DNA of 64,000 bases from Chloroflexota bacterium (GTDB taxonomy: Bacteria; Chloroflexota; Anaerolineae; Aggregatilineales; J027). The DNA lies in NCBI GenBank assembly GCA_016234595.1, contig JACRBG010000016.1, forward strand, positions 1 to 64,000. The letters run 5' to 3'. Positions 1-9,325 of this stretch are shown here, in pieces. The notes below the pieces were generated by a model, which made no database searches, had not been told where the DNA came from, and saw only the letters and a program-made list of their open reading frames with translations. Numbering within the stretch: position 1 is the first letter of the stretch; every line of letters begins with the position of its first letter. The position numbers and the translations under genes were made by a program.

Positions 1-1
1 A

Positions 2-73
2 GACAAACTCAAATCGGGTTCTTTTTCTGAACTAGCCATGCTTGCCATGCCCAATGGCGCGAAGGAGGCCTGA
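2..73 (+). CDS. 3' end of an upstream coding region (partial)
   Basis: The frame is open from the left window edge and ends at a TGA at 71-73, giving 23 C-terminal residues ending in MPNGAKEA. A good stem-loop terminator follows six bases later, which is the main reason to believe this is a real gene end. The product cannot be identified from so little sequence. Its place just upstream of the xylan genes makes a transport or sugar gene possible, but that is a guess. Confidence 0.45.
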   Translation, partial: DKLKSGSFSELAMLAMPNGAKEA

Positions 74-78
74 CTCAA

Positions 79-102
79 CCCCAGCATCTGGGGATTTTTA
101 TT
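79..102 (+). terminator. Rho-independent terminator of the upstream partial gene
   Basis: A perfect 6-bp stem CCCCAG/CTGGGG with a CAT loop is followed by A and a run of five T. It lies just after the stop codon at 71-73 and reads as a terminator on the + strand. Confidence 0.7.
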
Positions 103-886
103 CCGGCGTTTTTGAGGACTTTTCTTTTGGCATTGACAGTCCATAGCCTGAGCGTCGCAGCCGCTTTTCGATGCCTCACAGAAGACAGACGAAAAGTGGC
201 GGTAGAGAGCTACAGGGAGGGGCATAATGCCGCGTTCAAACCCTTTCCTCTGTTTAGGGAAGATTTGAAATGGAGTTAGACTTTACCCAGATTCCATATC
301 ACCCGGATTTTCTGTTAGGTTGTACTAGAAGCCATTTTCGGCTTGCTTGACAATCTTAATGTAATATCCTAGAATGTTTTACAAGCGCTTGCAATAATTT
401 GCTTCACTTTTTTTCGTATTTTCGCAAGTGTTTACAAAAATAGATCTATCTTGATTGCTAGAGCGGATTGATAAGACGCAGAGGAATAAAATAGTTGAGA
501 TTCCTATAGATGGTCGCTTCTCGACCTTGTAGAACCATTTTCAACGTCGAGATATTTTCAATCGCCGCAATACCGTGGCATTCTGATCATTATTGGAAAT
601 AAATTCTGCAACGCTTGTTCATCAACACCGCTGTTATAGTCCTAAACGGCTAAGAATCATTGTCGGTGGGCACCCACTCAGGAGTCATCAAATTCGGTGG
701 CTAATGCCCCTCTCGGCTGCATAATTATCGGTTTACGCAAAATCTTAAAGTATCTGGCTATTTATCATGCTGCCGCCAAGATGTTGTTGAATTATCTGTA
801 TGCATAGCATCCCTCGCAGCATAACGCCTAGACTATTGGACTGTTAAGTTATTCGTTGATGAAGTGGGAGGCTTTTTTTGCAATAA
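103..886. other. Long intergenic region, no supported gene
   Basis: No convincing gene is present. One frame without an ATG is open from about 115 to a stop near 280 and could be gene debris, but I do not recognise it. The region carries one strong LacI-type palindrome (379-394) and a weaker look-alike at 424-437, about four helical turns further on. The right part is AT-rich and leads into the operator at 887-906. Confidence 0.5.
379..394. promoter_or_regulatory. LacI-family operator candidate (xylan regulon), site 1
   Basis: TTACAAGCGCTTGCAA differs by one base from the site at 889-904 and by two from the one at 6654-6669. The core CAAGCGCTTG is a perfect palindrome with the central CG typical of LacI-family operators. 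A degenerate copy (GCAAGTGTTTACAA) lies at 424-437. It is about 510 bp upstream of site 2, so looping between sites is possible. The likely binder is the LacI protein encoded at 5608-6627 (inference). Confidence 0.6.
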
Positions 887-906
887 TATTGCAAGCGCTT
901 GCAATA
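887..906. promoter_or_regulatory. LacI-family operator candidate (xylan regulon), site 2
   Basis: This is a 20-bp perfect palindrome with core TTGCAAGCGCTTGCAA (889-904). It ends seven bases before a strong ribosome binding site (GAGGTGA, 914-920), so it probably sits over the promoter or transcription start of the GH3 transcript. It matches the sites at 379 and 6654, which points to one shared regulator. Confidence 0.7.
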
Positions 907-926
907 AATTAGAGAGGTGAAATTAT

Positions 927-1121
927 ATGAGCCGTTTTTTGGGTGAGGGTCACGTGGCAGGTATCTGGAATCAACCCTTTTTCTTTTTGGGTTGCCCCGG
1001 CGAAACCCTTAATCATGCTCAAGAAACGGTCAAATTTCTTTTTGAACACAAATATTTGATTGCTTGGCACGTTTTTGATGGAACGCGATCCACCGACCCA
1101 TCGCTTCCACAGGAGTTTTAA
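927..1121 (+). CDS. Small hypothetical protein or decayed gene start
   Basis: This is a 64-residue frame with an ATG at 927, preceded at 6-nt spacing by GAGGTGA, a full match to the anti-Shine-Dalgarno. It lies directly downstream of the operator at 887-906, so it is the first translated unit of the GH3 transcript. The protein matches no family I know and has no clear signal peptide or membrane segment. Between its stop and the GH3 gene (1122-1365) other frames hold coding-like stretches. It may therefore be the intact start of a larger frameshifted gene, not a true small protein. The translation signal is seen directly; the function is unknown. Confidence 0.4.
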   Translation: MSRFLGEGHVAGIWNQPFFFLGCPGETLNHAQETVKFLFEHKYLIAWHVFDGTRSTDPSLPQEF

Positions 1122-1365
1122 GGGGAAACAAATTATAGAAGGGTCAAACCTTGCCACTTATTTTGATTATGAAGTCACCGAAGGCATGAATGCGGCGATG
1201 CCAAGTTGGTCATGGAGTGCTTTACCGACACCCTGTCCAATAAGCCTTTTCCCCAATTTTGTGCCAGCGATGTCTATTGCTTCTTGTATGTGTGTTATCT
1301 GCGGGAACAACAGATAGCACTACCACCTTAGTTAGTTCCAGAAAATGAGTATAGGGGGTAATTTT

Positions 1366-3525
1366 ATGCTAGACGTTTACAAAAATCCTGACCTACCTTT
1401 TGAAGAGCGGGTCGTCGATCTTGTCTCACGGATGACACTGGACGAAAAAATATCCCAGATGGTACATCATGCACCTGCCATCGAACGATTGGGAATTCCC
1501 GCTTATAACTGGTGGAATGAATGTTTGCATGGGGTTGGGCGAGCTGGTATTGCAACCATTTTCCCGCAAGCGATTGGGATAGCCTCAACTTGGAATGTAG
1601 ACCTGATGCACACGATTGCAGTGGCGATTTCGGACGAGGGCCGCGCCAAATATCATCAGGCCATCCGCGAAGGCTTTCACGGGCAGTATCATGGCCTGAC
1701 CTTTTGGACGCCCAATATCAATATTTTCCGCGATCCACGCTGGGGGCGAGGCCAAGAAACCTATGGTGAATGCCCCTACCTAACATCGCGGCTAGGGGTA
1801 GCGATGGTTAAGGGGTTGCAGGGAGATAATCCCAAATATTTAAAGACCGTTGCCACACCCAAGCATTATGCCGTTCATAGCGGCCCCGAACATGCCCGCC
1901 ATCATTTTGATGTAGATGTGCCGGAGCGCGATTTATGGGATACCTACCTACCCGCTTTTAAGGCCACTGTCCAAGAAGGCCAGGCCTATTCGGTGATGAG
2001 TGCTTACCAGCGTTTTCGGGGTGAACCCTGCTCCTCTAGCACCTTGTTATTGCAGGATATTTTGCGCGACGAATGGGGTTTTGAAGGGTTTGTAGTCTCC
2101 GACTGTGGGGCCATCCGTGATATTTTTGAAAATCATCGGGTGGTGGATACCGCCGAAGAGGCTGCTGCCCGTGCCGTCATCGCGGGTTGTGAACTCAATT
2201 GTGGCGAAACCTATATGATGCTCAAAGGAGCACTTGAGCAAAACCTGATTGATGAGGCGACTATTGATCGGGCCGTCCGTTTGTTATTCTTGGCCCGTTT
2301 TAAATTGGGCATGTTCGATCCTCCAGAATGTGTACCTTTTGCCCAGATTCCCTATGAAGTCAACGACAGTCCCCTGCATCGTGATCTGGCATTACAAACG
2401 GCACGAGAATCTATGATTTTGCTGAAAAATGATGGCCTGCTGCCACTCGACAAATCCCAATTGAAGACCATCGCGGTGATTGGGCCAAATGCTGATTCCA
2501 TAGACGCCCTACTCGGCAATTACAGCGGTATCCCAGCCCAACCCATCACCCCCTTGGCAGGCATCCGCAAAAAAGTGGAGCCGGATGTCGAAGTGTTGTA
2601 TGTCAAAGGCTGCAATGTCGTGAACCTCATTTTGGAGATTCGTGACCGGAACTATAACGAACAGTTTTCTTCCGCCTTGACCGTTGCGCGACGGGCCGAT
2701 GTGGTCGTTATGGTGATGGGGCTTTCGCAGGCGCTTGAGGGCGAAAATGGGCAAATGGAAAATGTGGGGGATGGACAAAAGAGTCAAGGGGATAGGCAGG
2801 GGTTGGATTTGCCTACCGTACAAGAAGAACTGCTCAAGGCGGTTCATGCGCTAGGCAAGCCTGTGGTGTTGGTCTTAATGAATGGCAGCCCGATTTCCGT
2901 GAACTGGGCCGATGAGCATATCCCTGCTATTGTGGAGGCGTGGTACCCGGGGCAGGCAGGTGGTACAGCGTTGGCAGATGTGTTGTTTGGGGACTACAAC
3001 CCCGCCGGACGCCTGCCTATTACCTTTTATAAATCCGATGCCCAACTCCCGCCCATTGAGGATTATGAGATGGCAAAGGGCCGTACCTATCGTTATTTCA
3101 AAGGTGAGCCACTGTATCCCTTTGGGCATGGCCTTAGTTACACCACCTTTACCTATCACGATTTGCAACTACCCCACGAGCTACAGATCGGTCAACCACT
3201 GGATGTACAAGTCACGGTGCAAAATGTAGGTGACTGGGCAGGTGATGAGGTCGTTCAGCTTTATCTACGCCATCTGGAATCATCAGGAGTTGTGCCGATT
3301 CATCAACTGGCAGGGTTTGCCCGTGTTCCGCTGCAACCGGGCCAATCACAAACCCTATATTTTACCCTACGTCCCGAACAATTTTCCTTTGTGACCGAGG
3401 ATGGTCGGCGCTTCATTGAGCCGGGGCGCTTCTCAATTATAGTCGGCGGCGGTCAACCGGGATATAGCTCAACCCTTTCAGGCGACATCGAACTCATGGG
3501 CGAGGTCGTAGAAATTCCCCGTTAA
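1366..3525 (+). CDS. Glycoside hydrolase family 3, beta-xylosidase/beta-glucosidase type
   Basis: A 719-residue cytoplasmic enzyme (no signal peptide) that should release terminal beta-linked xylose or glucose from imported oligosaccharides. The N-terminal TIM barrel has the stretch YNWWNECLHGVGR, typical of GH3 beta-xylosidases, and the KHYAVHSGPE loop. The catalytic nucleophile is Asp246 in VVSDCGAIRDIF. The alpha/beta sandwich domain (near residues 370-560) and a C-terminal fibronectin-III-like domain complete the usual architecture. I chose ATG 1366 over the in-frame ATG 1345 because AGGGGG (1353-1358) sits 7 nt before it. It lies downstream of the LacI operator at 887-906 and beside GH10 and GH67 genes, so xylo-oligosaccharides are the likely substrate. 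Family assignment is firm; xylose versus glucose specificity is inferred from motif and neighbours. Confidence 0.93.
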   Translation: MLDVYKNPDLPFEERVVDLVSRMTLDEKISQMVHHAPAIERLGIPAYNWWNECLHGVGRAGIATIFPQAIGIASTWNVDLMHTIAVAISDEGRAKYHQAIREGFHGQYHGLTFWTPNINIFRDPRWGRGQETYGECPYLTSRLGVAMVKGLQGDNPKYLKTVATPKHYAVHSGPEHARHHFDVDVPERDLWDTYLPAFKATVQEGQAYSVMSAYQRFRGEPCSSSTLLLQDILRDEWGFEGFVVSDCGAIRDIFENHRVVDTAEEAAARAVIAGCELNCGETYMMLKGALEQNLIDEATIDRAVRLLFLARFKLGMFDPPECVPFAQIPYEVNDSPLHRDLALQTARESMILLKNDGLLPLDKSQLKTIAVIGPNADSIDALLGNYSGIPAQPITPLAGIRKKVEPDVEVLYVKGCNVVNLILEIRDRNYNEQFSSALTVARRADVVVMVMGLSQALEGENGQMENVGDGQKSQGDRQGLDLPTVQEELLKAVHALGKPVVLVLMNGSPISVNWADEHIPAIVEAWYPGQAGGTALADVLFGDYNPAGRLPITFYKSDAQLPPIEDYEMAKGRTYRYFKGEPLYPFGHGLSYTTFTYHDLQLPHELQIGQPLDVQVTVQNVGDWAGDEVVQLYLRHLESSGVVPIHQLAGFARVPLQPGQSQTLYFTLRPEQFSFVTEDGRRFIEPGRFSIIVGGGQPGYSSTLSGDIELMGEVVEIPR

Positions 3526-3551
3526 GCCACTCTGTCCAACTTATCACTCAA

Positions 3552-3585
3552 AAACAGAGGGAGGTAATGATGCCTCCCTCTGTTT
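3552..3585. terminator. Bidirectional stem-loop between GH3 and GH10 genes
   Basis: A perfect 13-bp stem (3552-3564 with 3573-3585) and an 8-nt loop lie 26 bp after the GH3 stop. The T stretch after it is short, but the stem is strong. It sits between convergent genes and could serve both. Confidence 0.7.
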
Positions 3586-3726
3586 GTTTCCTACGATTTT
3601 TGTTCTTGAGAAATCTTGGTTAAGCTCTACAAGAGGATGGGGCGAGGCCAGATTGTAGCGATCTAACCTCTATCATCCATTCATCAGACGGGGCAAGCTC
3701 CGGCTAAAAACGCGCTTGTCCCTTTA

Positions 3727-5511
3727 CTACTGGTTCTTGTCCCAGAAAATCAACTGCCCAAATAGGCTTGGGTTCGTCCATGATTGGTCTTGGGTATCCG
3801 CGGCTGACCAGATGAATTTGGCATCGCGTCCACTCCCCGATGAGCCATTGAGATGGGTTTGGAAACCCAACACTCCCATGTGTTCGGGCGTAATATTCCA
3901 AATATCGCTGACCAGTGGTACAGACGCTTCGATGATATAGCCCGTTTCAGTTTCGACGGCGGCGATACTCACAGTAATCGTGTCGCTGCTCCCGCCCCCA
4001 TACAACGGCGCGGCGGGTTGGGTCGCGTTTTCGGCCAATATGCCAATTTGCACAACACCCGGTTCATAACTAGCGGCGGCAAGGTTGCCAGTGGCGTTGA
4101 TATAAAACTCAACCGAGTCGGTCTGATACCAGTCACCCGCCCCAAATTCGCCAAACATCACATTAGGATCGGTAACATTCGCCATGAAATAGAGGTTGGT
4201 GTCATCAACTGCAACGGCAAATTCATACGATTCTGCTCCCGGCCCATCCAGCGTGCCTTTGTCCACTGTTACACGCGGGACGTTGCCCCAATCGCTGAGG
4301 TCGCCATCCAGCGTAATCGTGACACCCATCGGGGCATAATAGGCCACACCGGGGACACTATCGGGGGCAAGCTGATTCGGGTCGGTAAAGGTGGCATCCG
4401 GCAGGGCTACTTCTGCCACCGGGTCATTTAAGATGGCGGCGATGGCATCATCGGACAATATCGAGGTCGCTCCCACGCGGCGCATCAGAATATCCATCAG
4501 GGCAAAATAAGCAGGTTTTGCTTGATAGTCATCCGAAAACAGCAGGGGTTGGACGGTTGGATTGTTAAAATAATCCGGGCTGCGTAGCCATGTAAATTGA
4601 TCCGACACGCCCCACACTATAAAGGCCGTGCAATTATCCGCATCGAGGCAGACTTCCATCAAGTGATAATAATCGCGGGCCTGTCGCCGTAGAATATCTT
4701 CGTCAGTATCCCCCAGATATTTGATATCCACTTCGGTAAACTGGACTTCGAGGCCTAATTCACCAATACGGGCGACATTTTCGGCAATCGAGGCAAAATT
4801 GATGCCGCCTAGATCAAAATGGGATTGTAATCCAATGCCATTTAGCGGAATCCCTCGATTCACAAAATCCTGTGCCATCGCATAGATCGCATCTGATTTG
4901 TCATTGATGCCCTCTGCGCCATAGTCATTGTACAAAAGGAGGGCGTCAGGATCGGCTTCATGGGCAAATTGGTAGGCCATTTCGATGTATTCTGGGCCGA
5001 TGGTGCGAAGCCAGACCGTATCGCGCAGTTCCGCCCCATCAAAAACCTCATTGACCACATCCCAATACTTGATGCGGCCCTTGTAGCGGCTGACGACAGT
5101 AGTGATATGTTCTTTTAGAACCTCAATAGCTTCATCGCGAGTAAAATTGCCATTCTCTACCCAGTCCGGAGAGCAGGAATGCCAGATGAGGGTGTGACCA
5201 TGAATCGCCATGTCATGGGCTTCGGCAAATTCGACTAGCTCATCCACACGGCCAAAATCATATTCCCCCCGTGCGGAAGAAATCATACAAAACTTGGCCT
5301 CGTGTTCGGGCGTGAGCATATTAAATTCACGACCCAAAATTTCGCTGTGTTCGGGCACATCCAGATGTTGAGTCCATGCCGCCGCGCCGATATAAATGTT
5401 ATTCTGTGCCGCAAACTCTCGTAGCGAGACTGCGGTATCCTGCGCTTCGGTCATATCTGTCATAGGTAACACCAAAATGAGTAGTGTAAAAACAAGCAAC
5501 AGCCTTTTCAT
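3727..5511 (-). CDS. Secreted GH10 endo-beta-1,4-xylanase with C-terminal CBM9-like module
   Basis: A 594-residue exported enzyme that cuts xylan backbones. It has a signal peptide (MKRLLLVFTLLILVLP, cleavage probably near TEAQD). A GH10 barrel spans about residues 30-345 with acid/base Glu155 in WDVVNEV and nucleophile Glu260 in QFTEVDIKY. After a short linker, residues about 405-590 look like a CBM9-type xylan-binding module (ITLDGDLSDWG, DSVEFYINATGN). The RBS is GGAGGG (complement of 5523-5528). It follows the LacI gene by 96 bp on the same strand and may be co-transcribed with it from the operator-bearing promoter at 6654-6669. It provides the extracellular step for the cytoplasmic GH67 and GH3 enzymes. 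The GH10 call is very secure; the CBM9 call is good. Confidence 0.95.
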   Translation of the reverse strand: MKRLLLVFTLLILVLPMTDMTEAQDTAVSLREFAAQNNIYIGAAAWTQHLDVPEHSEILGREFNMLTPEHEAKFCMISSARGEYDFGRVDELVEFAEAHDMAIHGHTLIWHSCSPDWVENGNFTRDEAIEVLKEHITTVVSRYKGRIKYWDVVNEVFDGAELRDTVWLRTIGPEYIEMAYQFAHEADPDALLLYNDYGAEGINDKSDAIYAMAQDFVNRGIPLNGIGLQSHFDLGGINFASIAENVARIGELGLEVQFTEVDIKYLGDTDEDILRRQARDYYHLMEVCLDADNCTAFIVWGVSDQFTWLRSPDYFNNPTVQPLLFSDDYQAKPAYFALMDILMRRVGATSILSDDAIAAILNDPVAEVALPDATFTDPNQLAPDSVPGVAYYAPMGVTITLDGDLSDWGNVPRVTVDKGTLDGPGAESYEFAVAVDDTNLYFMANVTDPNVMFGEFGAGDWYQTDSVEFYINATGNLAAASYEPGVVQIGILAENATQPAAPLYGGGSSDTITVSIAAVETETGYIIEASVPLVSDIWNITPEHMGVLGFQTHLNGSSGSGRDAKFIWSAADTQDQSWTNPSLFGQLIFWDKNQ

Positions 5512-5607
5512 GCTAAAAATTACCCTCCTAAATCAGCGTAAACACATTAAAGTAAAAAATCTTTTGGACGCTGACACATCACCTCCTTGATCTCAACTTG
5601 ATGGGCT

Positions 5608-6627
5608 TTAGGCACGCGGCGGTGCACACGAATCCCGAATAATCAGTTCGGTCTCAAGTGTGATGCGGCGTACTTCCACCGAAGGGTTTGCAAGTCGTTC
5701 AAGAATGAGCCTAGCTCCATCTTGTCCCATTTGGTGGAGCGGCTGACGGATGGTAGTCAATTTGGGATACCCAATAGACGCTTGAGGAACATCATCAAAG
5801 CCGACCAACGAAATATCATCAGGAATACGTAAGCCGTGTTCGCGGATAGCCTCCATTGCTGCCATTGCGGAAAGATCATTCGCAGCAAATATGGCAGTCG
5901 GAGGGGTGGCTAGATTGAGCAGTTGTTTGGCCGCTGTATATCCATAACTCGAAGTAAACCTCCCCTGCGCAACATAGGTCTCATGAAAAGATAGACCATA
6001 GTCCGCCAGCGCCTTTTTATACCCAGCCAAACGTTCGATCGCGCTGTTTAATTGGGGCAACCCTGCAATAAACCCAATCCGCCGATGTCCCAATTGAATT
6101 AGATATTGGGTGGCCTCATACGCGCCTTTTTGGTTGTTGGTATTCACCGCCGTACTTTGGTCGGATTGGTCAGCTTGGTCAATCAGGACGTAAGGGAAAT
6201 TTTGTTCACGCAGAACATCCAGATAGGGGTCGCTAATGAGCGGCGCAACCAGCAGCAGAGCATCCGCCGCCCCATTCATAATCGCGGCTGCGTATGTGGC
6301 TTCTTTGCCCTGATGCCGATTGGTTGTATATAAGATCAGATTGTAACTAGATTTAGTCAACTCATCATCAATGCCGTGAATAATCTGCGTAATGTAATCA
6401 TTGGCGAGGGTCGGCACCAGCACACCAATCAAATTGGAGGGGCCACCCGCTAGGCTCCGGGCTTGCTGATTGGGGACATACCCTAATTTGTTGGCCGCAG
6501 CGAGGACTTTTTCGCGGGTACTTTCCTTCACAAATTCGAAGCCGCTCAAGGTACGTGACACCGTAGAATAGGAGACGCCAGCCTCTTTTGCGATGTCATA
6601 AATCGTCGGCATTTTGTTGACGGGCAT
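5608..6627 (-). CDS. LacI-family transcriptional regulator of the xylan genes
   Basis: A 339-residue repressor. The helix-turn-helix lies in [19 protein letters not shown] (about residues 8-26), followed by the hinge with SLAGG and a periplasmic-binding-protein-like effector domain to the C terminus (ending DSCAPP). It is transcribed away from the GH67 gene, with a 16-bp palindrome at 6654-6669 in the shared promoter region. Matching palindromes precede the GH3 gene. This suggests autoregulation and control of all four xylan genes, with a xylo- or glucurono-oligosaccharide as a plausible inducer (inference). The start at 6627 has a modest RBS; an in-frame ATG at 6612 has none. Family assignment is secure. 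Confidence 0.92.
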   Translation of the reverse strand: MPVNKMPTIYDIAKEAGVSYSTVSRTLSGFEFVKESTREKVLAAANKLGYVPNQQARSLAGGPSNLIGVLVPTLANDYITQIIHGIDDELTKSSYNLILYTTNRHQGKEATYAAAIMNGAADALLLVAPLISDPYLDVLREQNFPYVLIDQADQSDQSTAVNTNNQKGAYEATQYLIQLGHRRIGFIAGLPQLNSAIERLAGYKKALADYGLSFHETYVAQGRFTSSYGYTAAKQLLNLATPPTAIFAANDLSAMAAMEAIREHGLRIPDDISLVGFDDVPQASIGYPKLTTIRQPLHQMGQDGARLILERLANPSVEVRRITLETELIIRDSCAPPRA

Positions 6628-6653
6628 AGGAGTTTCTCATCTTTTTACAAATT

Positions 6654-6669
6654 TTGCAAGCGCTTGTAA
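6654..6669. promoter_or_regulatory. LacI-family operator candidate (xylan regulon), site 3
   Basis: TTGCAAGCGCTTGTAA, one mismatch from the site at 889-904, lies between the divergent lacI (start 6627) and GH67 (start 6728) genes. It is placed to control both. Confidence 0.68.
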
Positions 6670-6727
6670 ACCAATTAAAATATACTATGGAAATCGAGAT
6701 TCGTCCACTATCTTAGGGCCAAAAAAC

Positions 6728-8779
6728 ATGATTCACGCTCATAAACCAGATGAAGATGGCTATGACTTATGGCTGCGATATGTACCGATTGAGGATATGT
6801 CCCTGCTGCATACTTATCGCGCAGCAATAACGAATATTATGCAACCGTCGGGTTCGCTGACATTAAATATTGCCCAAAATGAACTGGTGCGCGGTTTGGA
6901 GGGGTTGCTGGGTGTGCTGATTCCACTCACCAACACGCTGACCCCCGGCGCGATTGTATTGGGCAAGCCGACATTTGCGAAATTAGAGACAGAATCAATA
7001 GGCGATGAAGGGTATATCATTACCTCCACTCAAGGGGTAATCGTCATCGCGGGGAATACGGATATTGGGGTGTTATATGGCGTCTTCCATTTTCTGCGCC
7101 ATTTGCAGACCCATCAATCGCTGGAAAATTTGCCTATCATAAGTGCCCCCAAACTAAAATATCGTGTTCTCAACCATTGGGATAATCTGGATGGCACTAT
7201 TGAACGGGGCTATGCCGGATTTTCTTTTTGGGATTGGCACAAACTCCCCGATTATCTTTCACCGCGCTATACCGATTATGCGAGAGCGGTGGCCTCGATC
7301 GGCATTAACGGCGTGACCCTAACCAACGTGAATGCCAATGCCCTTTCTTTAACCCCCCAATATTTGCAGAAGGCCGTAGCTTTGTCAGATTTGTTTCGGC
7401 CCTATGGCATTCGGGTTTATCTTTCAGCCCGTTTTAGCGCCCCTATCGAAATCGGGGGGCTAAAAACAGCCGACCCGCTGGACGCGGATGTCATTGCATG
7501 GTGGCAGACCAAAGCCGAGGAGATTTATCGGTATATTCCCGATTTTGGCGGATTCATTGTCAAAGCCAATTCTGAAGGGCAACCCGGCCCACACGATTAC
7601 CAACGATCCCATTCAGACGGCGCAAATTTGTTAGCCCATGCCCTCGCCCCATTTGGTGGAATTGTTATTTGGCGGGCATTTGTATATGCGAACGAAAATC
7701 CCGAAGATCGCACAAAACAAGCCTATGATGATCTAGTTCCCCAAGACGGCAAGTTTGAAAAAAATGTTTTGTTACAGGTCAAAAACGGCCCACTCGATTT
7801 CCAACCCCGTGAACCCTATCATCCGATTTTTGGCGCGATGCCAAATACATCATTGGTGTTAGAAGTTCAGATGGCACAGGAATATTTAGGGCTGGCGACC
7901 CACATGGTCTATATGGCCCCTCTGTTCAAAGAAACGATGGACGCCGAAACCTGTGACGGGCCACTTGCACAAACCATCACCGGAATGGCGGGGGTTGCCA
8001 ACACAGGATCGGATCGGAATTGGTGTGGGCATCCCTTTGGCGCGGCGAATTGGTACACCTTTGGACGTTTGGCATGGGATTACACACTTTCATCGGAGGC
8101 CATCGCACATGAATGGCTGCGGATGACGTTTAGCAACGCTCCCCGTTTTGTACAAATGGCAACTGAGATGATGTTGACCTCACGTGAAGCGCCTGTCAAT
8201 TACATGACCCCACTCGGCCTCCATCACATCATGGCCCGTAGTCATCATTATGGGCCGGGGCCTTGGGTAACGGGGGGGCGTGCCGATTGGACATCCCCAT
8301 ATTATCATCAAGCCGATTCCGAAGGCATAGGGTTTGACCGTACTCCATTTGGCAGCAACGCGATTAGCCAATATTGTTCACCGTATCGAGAACAACTATC
8401 CAATCGCGATACTTGCCCAGAGAATCTACTGCTATGGTTCCATCATGTGAATTGGCAATATATTCTGATGTCAGGACGTACCTTGTGGAATGAGCTTTGT
8501 TTTAAATATAACGAGGGTGTAGCACAGGTTCGGCAGATGCAAGCGGCGTGGGATTCATTGGCAGAATTTGTGGATGCTGCTCGTTTTGAGCATGTTAGGG
8601 CATTATTGGTAATCCAAGAAAAGGAGGCTTGTTGGTGGCGTGATGCCTGCCTATGCTATTTCCAAACATTTTCCAAGCTACCCATCCCAGCAGAATATGA
8701 GCAACCCACTGAATCATTGGAATATTATATGAATGTTCAGCACTATTTTGTGCCGGGGATTCCCGAAAGCCGTTTTTAG
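6728..8779 (+). CDS. aguA: GH67 alpha-glucuronidase
   Basis: A 683-residue cytoplasmic enzyme that removes 4-O-methyl-glucuronic acid from the non-reducing ends of xylo-oligosaccharides. By comparison with Cellvibrio GlcA67A (Glu292, Asp365, Glu393), the catalytic residues are Glu283 (VKANSEGQPGP), Asp357 (VKNGPLDFQPREP) and Glu385 (QMAQEYLG). The C-terminal family blocks MTPLGLHHIM and RADWTSPYYHQAD are present. The frame extends upstream to 6614, but that would run through the operator at 6654-6669, and homology starts at MIHAHKP, so ATG 6728 is preferred. There is no signal peptide, in line with GH67 enzymes acting after uptake. It is divergent from lacI and near GH10 and GH3, forming a complete glucuronoxylan set. 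Confidence 0.95.
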   Translation: MIHAHKPDEDGYDLWLRYVPIEDMSLLHTYRAAITNIMQPSGSLTLNIAQNELVRGLEGLLGVLIPLTNTLTPGAIVLGKPTFAKLETESIGDEGYIITSTQGVIVIAGNTDIGVLYGVFHFLRHLQTHQSLENLPIISAPKLKYRVLNHWDNLDGTIERGYAGFSFWDWHKLPDYLSPRYTDYARAVASIGINGVTLTNVNANALSLTPQYLQKAVALSDLFRPYGIRVYLSARFSAPIEIGGLKTADPLDADVIAWWQTKAEEIYRYIPDFGGFIVKANSEGQPGPHDYQRSHSDGANLLAHALAPFGGIVIWRAFVYANENPEDRTKQAYDDLVPQDGKFEKNVLLQVKNGPLDFQPREPYHPIFGAMPNTSLVLEVQMAQEYLGLATHMVYMAPLFKETMDAETCDGPLAQTITGMAGVANTGSDRNWCGHPFGAANWYTFGRLAWDYTLSSEAIAHEWLRMTFSNAPRFVQMATEMMLTSREAPVNYMTPLGLHHIMARSHHYGPGPWVTGGRADWTSPYYHQADSEGIGFDRTPFGSNAISQYCSPYREQLSNRDTCPENLLLWFHHVNWQYILMSGRTLWNELCFKYNEGVAQVRQMQAAWDSLAEFVDAARFEHVRALLVIQEKEACWWRDACLCYFQTFSKLPIPAEYEQPTESLEYYMNVQHYFVPGIPESRF

Positions 8780-9325
8780 CCAATTCTTCGATAATTTTGC
8801 GCGTATCTCGTCTTGCAAAGACAAAAAGGGGGAAATATACGCTAAGAGACCGTCGAAATCAATTGGTGTCAATAGCGTGGGGTTCAATGGGTTGTGGGTG
8901 TGGTTCTCGGCACAAGGACAGGCTTTGCCGGCCAGTATAGCCGATGTTCCTAATGCACAGCCCAAATGGGCCAACTCCAGAATTACTTAACTGACACAAA
9001 CCCAATTTCGCGATTTTGTACTGCACATCCACGACAAAGACAGGCGCAAGGTGGCGTCTATCACCAACGGCAATTCTATATAGGTACATCCGTCGAGACA
9101 GTACAGGTTGAGTGGAGGATGGGGATCAATTGGTTATTCAAGCCGCGATAGTCCAAGATGGAAATCTACGGGTGGGGGTACGCTGAGGTATGTTCCATTC
9201 GCTGTTCACAGGGATGCAATAGGGTCGCTAGAATCTGTCTTCGTAGAAATTGATCGTGGTATGCCAATTCCAGTGGGGAAAGGTTTTGAGGATGATTTCC
9301 CCACTGAAGCCCATGATGATGACTA
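8780..9325. other. Gene-free stretch with possible decayed coding debris
   Basis: No complete gene is supported. Several short frames on the + strand look protein-like, such as one around 9115-9190 containing EDGDQLVIQAAIVQDGNLRV, but they are broken by stops and frame changes. I recognise none of them. This could be an old pseudogene. Confidence 0.35.

Noticed and set aside
3853..4431. 192-codon frame on the + strand
   Set aside because: It lies wholly opposite the GH10/CBM9 gene and has no ribosome site or recognisable domain.
6614..6727. N-terminal extension of the GH67 frame
   Set aside because: It runs through the lacI start and the LacI operator, and matches no GH67 N terminus.
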